Source: Flemingiibacterium sp045579105 (GTDB taxonomy: Bacteria; Bacillota; Clostridia; Oscillospirales; CAG-272). From it: a DNA stretch of 15,836 nt. Within the stretch, counting starts at the first letter, position 1, and every line of letters begins with the position of its first letter. Shown here one piece after another: positions 6,345 through 12,164 of the stretch. Made by a program: the position numbers and the translations under genes. The stretch is from assembly GCA_045579105.1 (NCBI GenBank), contig JAZNLM010000058.1, positions 1 through 15,836 of the forward strand. Direction: 5' to 3'. Under the pieces are notes generated by a model. It ran no database searches. It was given only the letters and a program-made list of their open reading frames with translations, and was not told the DNA's origin.

Positions 6345-8063
6345 TTATGCCTTTTCGCGGAACTGTCCCGAATGAAGCTTTGCATACATTCCATTGAGTG
6401 AAACAAGCTCGTCGTGTGTGCCCTCTTCGATTATCTCGCCATCTGCTATAACAGCGATTTCATCCGCGTTTTTAATAGTAGAAAGTCTGTGTGCTACGAC
6501 TATGGTCGTACGTCCGCGGCAAAGCTCGTCAAGAGCTTCCTGAATCATTATTTCGGTGGTGTTGTCAAGCGCACTCGTCGCCTCATCGAGTATGAGTATA
6601 GCGGGATTCTTGAGAAATACACGCGCTATAGAAAGGCGTTGCTTCTGTCCCCCCGAAAGGCGTACGCCGCGCTCGCCTATAATTGTTTCATAGCCGTCGT
6701 CGAGCGTCATTATCCAATCATGGATATTCGCACGCTTCGCCGCTTCTACAACTTCTTCCTCGGTGGCATCAAGTCTGCCGTAAAGGATATTTTCGCGTAT
6801 GGACGCGTTGAAAAGGTATATATCCTGCTGTACGATACCTATATTGCGGCGAAGCGATTCGTTCTTTATCTTGTGTATTTCCACACCGTCGATGTATATT
6901 TCGCCCTGTTCGATATTGTAGAAGTGCGGTATAAGGTGACATATCGTAGTCTTACCGCCGCCCGACGGTCCGACAAGCGCAAATGTCTTGCCCTTGTCAA
7001 TCGAAAGGCTGACGTTGCGAAGTACGTCATTCTCGCCGTCGTAAGCATAGGTAACATTTCTAAACTCAATCTTGCCCTCTGCTCTGCCAATATCAACGGC
7101 ATCGGGAGCATCGACTTCGGGCTCTGCATCAATTATTTCAAGGAAGCGTTCAAATCCCGTAACTCCGCTCTGATACTGTTCCATAAAGTTGATTAGGGTC
7201 ATAACGGGCGTGATGAATACTCCAACGGACACCATAAACGTGGTGTAGTCGCCAAGCTCAATCTCGCCTGCGTAGAGAAAAAGTCCGCCCGCGATAAGCA
7301 CGATTACGTTAAAAATGTCGGTTATAAACGAGGTCGAGGAATGGAACTGTCCCATTGCCTTATAGGCTTTCCTGCGAGCCTCAACGAACTGCACGTTGCC
7401 TTCCTCGAATTTTTCCTGTTCCTTATCGGCATTGGTGAATGCCTTGGTTACACGAATACCTGAAATAGAGCTTTCAAGTGCGGCGTTAATCTGCGCCACA
7501 GACTGACGGCTCTCCATAAACGCCGCGCGCATTCTCCCGCGAAGCGTTGTCGCAATAGCGAGAAGGAACGGAACAGCTATAAAAATAATGAGTGTCAGCC
7601 AAATGTTGATTGTAGCAAGGTAGATGAACGCCGTAATCACGGACACGCCAGAAATGAGTATGTTTTCGGGACCGTGATGCGCAAGCTCGCTTATATCCAT
7701 AAGGTCGTTCGTCATACGCGACATTATTTTTCCCGTTTCGTTATTATCGTAATAACTGTACGGGAGCTTTTCAAGATGACGGAACATATCCGAGCGCATC
7801 TCTGCCTGCATACGTACGCCCATAACGTGACCGTAGTACTGTATAAAATAGTTGAGCAGCATACGTACTACATACAAAAGCAGCAGTGCAATCCCGAAAA
7901 TTATTATCATTCGGTAATTCTGATTCGGGATAAGCTCGTTGAGCATAGTACGCGTTATCATCGGGTACAGTATACCTACGAGCGCAACAACGAGAGAAGC
8001 CACCATATCAAGAGTAAATATACGCATATGCGGCTTATAGTACGCGAGAAATCTTTTTAACAT
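6345..8063 (-). CDS. ABC exporter, fused transmembrane and ATPase half-transporter (MsbA/LmrA-like)
   Basis: Type IV ABC exporter, 572 residues from the ATG at 8063, acting as a homo- or heterodimer to pump drugs, lipids or peptides out of the cell; the substrate is not predictable. Six membrane helices occupy about residues 15-295, then the ATPase domain: Walker A GPSGGGKT (365-372), Q-loop VQQD (around 412), signature LSGGQ (469-473), Walker B ILILDE (489-494) and switch H525 in AHRLST. All catalytic positions are present, so it could work as a homodimer. I chose ATG 8063 because GGA lies 8 nt upstream; the frame can be extended to a TTG at 8090, but that has no support. A promoter lies at 8096-8125. 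The nuclease-like gene follows after 31 nt. Confidence 0.93.
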   Translation of the reverse strand: MLKRFLAYYKPHMRIFTLDMVASLVVALVGILYPMITRTMLNELIPNQNYRMIIIFGIALLLLYVVRMLLNYFIQYYGHVMGVRMQAEMRSDMFRHLEKLPYSYYDNNETGKIMSRMTNDLMDISELAHHGPENILISGVSVITAFIYLATINIWLTLIIFIAVPFLLAIATTLRGRMRAAFMESRQSVAQINAALESSISGIRVTKAFTNADKEQEKFEEGNVQFVEARRKAYKAMGQFHSSTSFITDIFNVIVLIAGGLFLYAGEIELGDYTTFMVSVGVFITPVMTLINFMEQYQSGVTGFERFLEIIDAEPEVDAPDAVDIGRAEGKIEFRNVTYAYDGENDVLRNVSLSIDKGKTFALVGPSGGGKTTICHLIPHFYNIEQGEIYIDGVEIHKIKNESLRRNIGIVQQDIYLFNASIRENILYGRLDATEEEVVEAAKRANIHDWIMTLDDGYETIIGERGVRLSGGQKQRLSIARVFLKNPAILILDEATSALDNTTEIMIQEALDELCRGRTTIVVAHRLSTIKNADEIAVIADGEIIEEGTHDELVSLNGMYAKLHSGQFREKA

Positions 8064-8095
8064 CGTCTTTTCCTTTGCATTTATTTTCAAAATAA

Positions 8096-8125
8096 ATTAT
8101 ATAGTATGACGTGGCGTAAGCGCAA
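8096..8125 (-). promoter_or_regulatory. Probable promoter of the ABC exporter operon
   Basis: On the reverse strand: TTGCGC (8120-8125), an 18-nt spacer and a perfect TATAAT (8096-8101). The -35 box matches only its TTG half. Confidence 0.45.
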
Positions 8126-8340
8126 GTGCGGCGATGGTATCGTTACAAAATATTTACAAAGTTTATGTGCACCGCCGCACGGAGAACGGCCTCGCCGTCT
8201 TGTAACGGGGGGACGCGGATCGAGGGTGAGAAGGAGTTCGCGGCAACATGAGCCAATTCCTTCTCCCACCTTACGTTCTCCCCAATGTGCTAAAGCGCAT
8301 TGGACGTTTCTCCCGAACCGTCGCAGACGGCGAGGTTCCC
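8126..8340. repeat. Hairpin-rich intergenic element with inverted ends
   Basis: This 215-nt block between two divergent promoters is almost entirely inverted repeats. GTGCGGCG (8126-8133) pairs perfectly with CGCCGCAC (8173-8180). CCTCGCCGTCT (8190-8200) pairs perfectly with AGACGGCGAGG (8325-8335). Inside that pair are two strong hairpins: GGTGAGAAGGA (8225-8235) with TCCTTCTCCCACC (8258-8270, one bulge), and CCAATGTGC (8282-8290) with GCGCATTGG (8295-8303) closing a TAAA loop. The shape is that of a branched RNA or a MITE-like palindromic element. It encodes no plausible protein. I do not recognise it as a named family. Confidence 0.55.
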
Positions 8341-8392
8341 ACGAGCTTCTACAATATAAAATATATTCCAAATAAAAAATCACAAAAACCTC

Positions 8393-8421
8393 TTGACACA
8401 ATAGAAAAAGTATGCTACACT
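8393..8421 (+). promoter_or_regulatory. Promoter of the T-box-aspS-gatCAB operon
   Basis: Perfect TTGACA (8393-8398), a 17-nt spacer and TACACT (8416-8421). Transcription would start near 8428, just before the T-box leader. Confidence 0.8.
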
Positions 8422-8427
8422 ATACCG

Positions 8428-8690
8428 TGGATAAATGCTGTGATGAAGAGAGTAACATAAGGCACGCTTACAGAGAGCCGTCGGTCGGTGTAAGACGGTA
8501 GTAAGCCTTTTGTGAAAAACACTTCGGAGCTTGCGGAAGAAAGCGACACTTACGTCGCCGTAGACCCGCACGTCGATCGCGTAAAGATCTAATTAAGGTG
8601 GACTCCACAAGCCTTTGCTTGTGCGTCAATTTGGGTGGTATCGCGGAAGCTGTCTTTCGTCCCATGTTTTTGGGCGAGGACGGTTTTTTC
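8428..8690 (+). promoter_or_regulatory. T-box riboswitch, most likely tRNA-Asn responsive
   Basis: The leader carries the standard T-box parts. Stem I is built from GCT/AGC and GAAG (8445-8448)/CTTC (8522-8525) at the base, GCTTAC (8466-8471)/GTAAGC (8501-8506), an AGAGA internal loop and the apical stem GCCGTC/GACGGT. The AGTA on the left of the specifier loop (8451-8454) is present. The right side of that loop reads GAAAAACA (8514-8521), so the specifier is best read as AAC (Asn, 8518-8520) followed by a purine. GAC (Asp) does not occur there. A small hairpin GCGAC/GTCGC (8543-8558) and stem III CACAAGC/GCTTGTG (8606-8623) follow. The T-box sequence is AATTTGGGTGGTATCGCGG (8628-8646), with TGGT pairing to the tRNA acceptor end, and the leader ends in a terminator. 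Uncharged tRNA would stabilise the antiterminator and switch on aspS-gatCAB. Confidence 0.92.
8658..8690 (+). terminator. Conditional terminator of the T-box
   Basis: CGTCC (8658-8662) pairs with GGACG (8678-8682) and is followed directly by a T run (8684-8689). The 5' arm is the strand that the T-box antiterminator (GGG at 8633-8635) competes for. Confidence 0.8.
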
Positions 8691-8741
8691 TTTTTTGCCC
8701 ATTGCATCACACAAAAAATTTCAATGGAGGATTCTACCACA

Positions 8742-10517
8742 ATGTTAAGAACACACAATTGTAATGAGCTTACCAAAACCAATATAGGAGAGCGCGTAAC
8801 ACTCACCGGCTGGCTCAGCACCGTTCGTGACCACGGCGGCGTACTTTTCGTTGACCTTCGCGACCACTACGGTATAACGCAGATCGTAGTAAATGACGAC
8901 AAGATGATTCAAGGACTTGCCAAGGAAACGGTTATCCTTATTGAGGGTACTGTTACCGAGCGCGACGCTGAAACCGTCAACCCCAAGCTTGCGACGGGTA
9001 TGATCGAAGTTCGTGCGGACAAGGTTGAGGTCCTCGGCCCGGCGCAGCTCGGACTCCCCTTCGAGATTGAAACTTCAACAGAAACCCGAGAGGAAGTACG
9101 TCTTAAGTACCGCTATCTCGACCTTCGCAACAGGAAGATACACGATAATATCGTTCTTCGTTCGAAGATACTTTCCTATCTCCGCTCGCAGATGGAGTCG
9201 CTCGGGTTCCTCGAAATCCAGACTCCCATTCTCACCGCATCCTCTCCCGAGGGCGCACGTGACTACCTCGTTCCGAGCCGTAAGCACAAGGGCAAGTTCT
9301 ACGCTCTTCCGCAGGCTCCCCAGCAGTTCAAGCAGCTTTTAATGGCTTCGGGTTTTGACCGTTACTTCCAGATAGCTCCCTGTTTCAGAGATGAGGACGC
9401 ACGTCAGGACAGATCTCCCGGAGAGTTCTATCAGCTCGACTTCGAAATGTCTTTTGCAACTCAGGAAGACGTTTTCGCGGTTGCCGAAGAGGTTGTATAC
9501 AACACCTTTACAAAGTTCTCCGACAAACCCGTTTCGAAGCCTCCGTTCAAGCGTATCACCTTCGCTGATGCAATGCTTAAGTACGGAACCGACAAGCCCG
9601 ATCTTCGCAATCCCCTTCTCATTCAGGATCTCACCGACTTCTTCGCAAGTCACGACTTCCTCGAAATCAACGGACGTACCATTCCCTTCAAGAACAAGCT
9701 CGTTCGCGGTATCGTTGCGAACTACCTTGTTAAGAAGGACGGCGAGGGTGACGGCAAGAAGGCATTTGAAAAGGCTATCGACACCTATTCCCGCAGCATC
9801 GGTATGAAGTTCGGCTGCGGATATATCACTCTCGAAGACGGAGAATTCAAAGGACCGATCGCAAAATTCCTTTCCGAAACGGAAAAGGCAGAGCTTGTTG
9901 CTCTCTGCGGCATGAAGGAAGGCGACTCGCTCTTCTTCATAAGCGATGCTCCCAATGTTATCAACTCTCTCGCAGGTCAGATGCGTACCTGGATCGCAAC
10001 CGAGCTTGGTCTTGTTAAAGACGATTCGTTTGAGTTCTGTTTCATCGTTGACTTCCCGATGTACGAGAGAAACGAGGAAACCGGCAAAATTGACTTTACT
10101 CACAATCCCTTCTCGATGCCTCAGGGCGGTATGGATGCACTTCTCAACAAGGACCCCCTCGAAATCTTCGCATACCAGTACGACATCGTATGCAACGGCG
10201 TTGAACTTTCCTCTGGTGCTGTACGCAACCACAATCCCGAGATCATGAAGAAGGCATTTGAGATCGCAGGCTACGGCGAAGAGGACGTCAAGGCAAAGTT
10301 CGGCGCTCTCTACACCGCATTCTCCTACGGCGCTCCTCCTCATGCAGGTATGGCGCCCGGCGTAGACAGAATGATAATGCTCATCGCAGGCGAGGACACT
10401 ATTCGCGACGTTATTGCATTCCCGCTTAACGGTAATGCACAGGACCTTATGATGGGCGCTCCCGGTGAGGTTACCGAGCTTCAGCTCCGTGAAGTGCATA
10501 TCAAAGTTAGAGATTAA
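8742..10517 (+). CDS. aspS: Aspartyl-tRNA synthetase, probably non-discriminating (Asp/Asn)
   Basis: Class IIb synthetase of 591 residues that charges tRNA-Asp and, if non-discriminating, also tRNA-Asn with Asp. An N-terminal OB fold (1-105) is followed by the catalytic core with FRDEDARQDRS (motif 2) and GMAPGVDRMIMLIAG (motif 3), and a GAD-type insert between. Position 31 is His (VRDHGG) where discriminating bacterial enzymes such as E. coli have Leu. The E. coli Lys81 position is Glu77. Both changes fit the non-discriminating type. The core reads DRSPGEFYQLDFEMSF, with one extra residue relative to E. coli DRQPEFTQ, a form I associate with alphaproteobacterial and Asp/Asn-type enzymes. I start at ATG 8742, where MLRTHNCNEL matches family N-termini. 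GGAGG lies about 11 nt upstream; an upstream extension would run into the T-box. Confidence 0.95.
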   Translation: MLRTHNCNELTKTNIGERVTLTGWLSTVRDHGGVLFVDLRDHYGITQIVVNDDKMIQGLAKETVILIEGTVTERDAETVNPKLATGMIEVRADKVEVLGPAQLGLPFEIETSTETREEVRLKYRYLDLRNRKIHDNIVLRSKILSYLRSQMESLGFLEIQTPILTASSPEGARDYLVPSRKHKGKFYALPQAPQQFKQLLMASGFDRYFQIAPCFRDEDARQDRSPGEFYQLDFEMSFATQEDVFAVAEEVVYNTFTKFSDKPVSKPPFKRITFADAMLKYGTDKPDLRNPLLIQDLTDFFASHDFLEINGRTIPFKNKLVRGIVANYLVKKDGEGDGKKAFEKAIDTYSRSIGMKFGCGYITLEDGEFKGPIAKFLSETEKAELVALCGMKEGDSLFFISDAPNVINSLAGQMRTWIATELGLVKDDSFEFCFIVDFPMYERNEETGKIDFTHNPFSMPQGGMDALLNKDPLEIFAYQYDIVCNGVELSSGAVRNHNPEIMKKAFEIAGYGEEDVKAKFGALYTAFSYGAPPHAGMAPGVDRMIMLIAGEDTIRDVIAFPLNGNAQDLMMGAPGEVTELQLREVHIKVRD

Positions 10518-10535
10518 CCATAATAACTAAAAAGA

Positions 10536-10596
10536 GGATACGCGTTTTCTTGAAATGAAAGCGTCGTTCCCAACGACAGCAAAGAACTTTATACAA
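10536..10596 (+). repeat. Short dispersed intergenic repeat, copy A
   Basis: This copy lies in the aspS-gatC gap. It begins GGATACGC, contains the hairpin GTCGTT-CCC-AACGAC (10563-10577), and ends GCAAAGAACTTTATACAA (10579-10596). It matches copy B (2169-2209, reverse) at 35 of 41 positions and shares both ends with copy C (1921-1983). Confidence 0.65.
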
Positions 10597-10614
10597 CGCT
10601 ATCACGCTTGTAGA

Positions 10615-10632
10615 GCGGGAGCTTGCTCCCGC
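10615..10632 (+). repeat. REP-like GC hairpin in the aspS-gatC gap
   Basis: GCGGGAG (10615-10621), loop CTTG, CTCCCGC (10626-10632): a perfect 7-bp GC-rich palindrome. There is no T run after it on either strand, so it is not a normal terminator. It could be a REP-type repeat or an RNA-stabilising or processing hairpin between aspS and gatC. Confidence 0.5.
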
Positions 10633-10659
10633 CGCCAAAACACACGAAAGGATACGATT

Positions 10660-10950
10660 ATGCTTATTACCGATAAAGAATCCTTCGCGCGCCTGAAAAG
10701 GCTTAACCAGTTAGCTCTTACCGATAAAGAGGATGCAGACACACTCGCATTCTTTGCAGCCCGTAACGATGATTTCTCCGCCATGGAGTCAGTTGACACC
10801 GAAAACGTACAGCCTATGGTTCACGTTATGCCTATGGTAACCGTCGTTCGTGAGGACAAGGAAATCAAGCTCTTCACTCGCGACGAGCTTCAGGCATCCG
10901 CTCCCGAGGCTTACGAGGGCTATTGGCAAGTGCCGCGTCTGGTTGAATAA
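10660..10950 (+). CDS. gatC: GatC, small subunit of the Asp/Glu-tRNA amidotransferase
   Basis: GatC is the ~95-residue belt that wraps around GatA and links it to GatB in the transamidation complex. This product has 96 residues. It has the usual N-terminal helices (KESFARLKRLNQLALT, then about 25 residues), then the conserved segment with VDTENVQPMVHVMPM and VVREDKE, and the end APEAYEGYWQVPRLVE, which matches the family tail ending in VPR-x-E. I start at ATG 10660 (AAAGGA 8 nt upstream; MLITDKESF fits family starts). The frame stays open further upstream through the repeat in the aspS-gatC gap, but that part has no family likeness. Its stop (10948-10950) lies 14 nt before the gatA start. It looks intact. 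Confidence 0.92.
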   Translation: MLITDKESFARLKRLNQLALTDKEDADTLAFFAARNDDFSAMESVDTENVQPMVHVMPMVTVVREDKEIKLFTRDELQASAPEAYEGYWQVPRLVE

Positions 10951-10964
10951 TGGAGGAATATCAA

Positions 10965-12164
10965 ATGAAACTCTATATTTCCAAAAACGAAACCGTCAGC
11001 GCGCCAGCGGTTGCGCTCGACGATATGATACTCACCGTCGACCTGCCCACCACGGCAGGCTCGAAGATGCTTGATAATTACAAAAGCCTTTTCGGCGCTT
11101 CAATCATCGAAAAGCTTATCGAGTCAGGCTATTCTGTAGCCGGCAAAGCAAACGTTGGCGAGCTTGGCATCGATCTTCTCGGCGAAACTTCTTACTTCGG
11201 CGCTGTAACCGACAAGGACAGCCATCTTTCGCTCGCATCCGCAGAGCTTGTAAAATCCGGAGAAGTCAAGGCGGCAATCGGTCTTGATGTAAACGGCGCA
11301 CAGCGCCGTGCGGCTGCTCTTTCCGGACTTGTTTATTTAAAGCCCACATACGGAACTGTTTCGCGCTTCGGAACCATTCCGGCGGCTTGTTCGGGTGAAT
11401 GTATCGGCGTTATGGCTAGAACTGTCGCTGATTGCAAGGACGTGCTCGCATCTATCGTCGGTCACGACGACAAGGACGGCACTTCTCTTCCCGAAGACAA
11501 ATGTGCTCTGACTAAAGACAGTGCGGCAAGCCTTAGGAAGGTTGCCATTATCAAGAATCTCACCTCAGACGTTGATACTGACACCGCCGCAAAAATTGAA
11601 ACGACAAAAGCGGTTCTTACCTCAGACGGTATCACCGTTGATGAGATTGACTGCGATGTACTCAAGTATGCCAAAATTGCTTGGAGTGCACTTATGTGTG
11701 CCGAGCTTTGCAACAACGTTTCGCGCTACGACGGCGTAAAATATGGTCACAGAAGCAAAACTTACACCACAATCGGTGAGCTTTATACAAACAGCCGTAC
11801 CGAAGCTTTCGGCGCACTTTTGAAGACCGCTATTCTCTACGGCTCTGAAGCCCTCTCCGATGACAACTACAAACCTGTTTACGACAAGTCACTTCGCGTT
11901 CGCAGAGTTATCGCAGACACACTCGCAAAGCTTCTTGCAGACTACGACGTGCTCATTCTTCCCGCATGCTCGAAGAATGCATACACCGAGGCTGATGTTG
12001 CCGCCAACAAATATCTCGCATATGACGAATCGCTTTACACCGCACCGGCATCTATCACCGGTTACCCTGCGGCTGTTGCAGGCGGCGTACAGCTAATCGG
12101 CGCGCCGTTTTCGGAGAGCACACTCTTCAAGGCAGCGGGAATAATCACAAGGGAGGGTAAATAA
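10965..12164 (+). CDS. gatA: GatA-like subunit lacking the amidase catalytic residues
   Basis: By position and sequence this is GatA, normally the glutaminase that supplies ammonia to GatB. Shared blocks include TTAGSKML, GKANVGELG, LKPTYGTVSRFG, ARTVADC, VSRYDGVKYGHRS, a segment with TRAEAFG-like spacing (SRTEAFGALLKTAILYGSEAL) and VQLIGAPFSESTL. It has 399 residues against about 485 in the family. About 60 N-terminal residues are missing and the C-terminal third has gaps. The catalytic Lys (AIKDN; K79 in S. aureus) aligns with D19 (VALDDM). The glycine-rich GGSSGGS loop is gone (HLSLAS at 87-92). The nucleophilic Ser (GGSIRQ; S178) aligns with A112 (NGAQRR). It should therefore have no glutaminase activity. 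The frame is open throughout and uses the same ATC/AAG-rich codons as aspS and gatB. I chose ATG 10965 because GGAGG lies 8 nt upstream; an in-frame ATG at 10950 overlaps the gatC stop. Confidence 0.9.
   Translation: MKLYISKNETVSAPAVALDDMILTVDLPTTAGSKMLDNYKSLFGASIIEKLIESGYSVAGKANVGELGIDLLGETSYFGAVTDKDSHLSLASAELVKSGEVKAAIGLDVNGAQRRAAALSGLVYLKPTYGTVSRFGTIPAACSGECIGVMARTVADCKDVLASIVGHDDKDGTSLPEDKCALTKDSAASLRKVAIIKNLTSDVDTDTAAKIETTKAVLTSDGITVDEIDCDVLKYAKIAWSALMCAELCNNVSRYDGVKYGHRSKTYTTIGELYTNSRTEAFGALLKTAILYGSEALSDDNYKPVYDKSLRVRRVIADTLAKLLADYDVLILPACSKNAYTEADVAANKYLAYDESLYTAPASITGYPAAVAGGVQLIGAPFSESTLFKAAGIITREGK

Noticed and set aside
6414..7196. 260-codon open frame on the + strand opposite the ABC exporter
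   Set aside because: The reverse strand carries all ABC motifs; the forward frame is an antisense shadow.
8598..8741. In-frame upstream extension of aspS by 48 codons
   Set aside because: This stretch is the T-box antiterminator and terminator; the peptide has no family likeness and AspRS homologues start at MLRTH-like sequence.
9339..10499. 386-codon open frame on the reverse strand inside aspS
   Set aside because: It is a shadow of the codon pattern of aspS; no ribosome site and no recognisable protein.
10615..10632. Terminator between aspS and gatC
   Set aside because: The GC hairpin is strong but no T run follows it on either strand.
10950..12164. Frameshift or sequencing error as explanation of the short GatA
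   Set aside because: The changes are spread over three separate sites with continuous family alignment between them, and the N-terminal gap leaves no room upstream because gatC ends directly before it.
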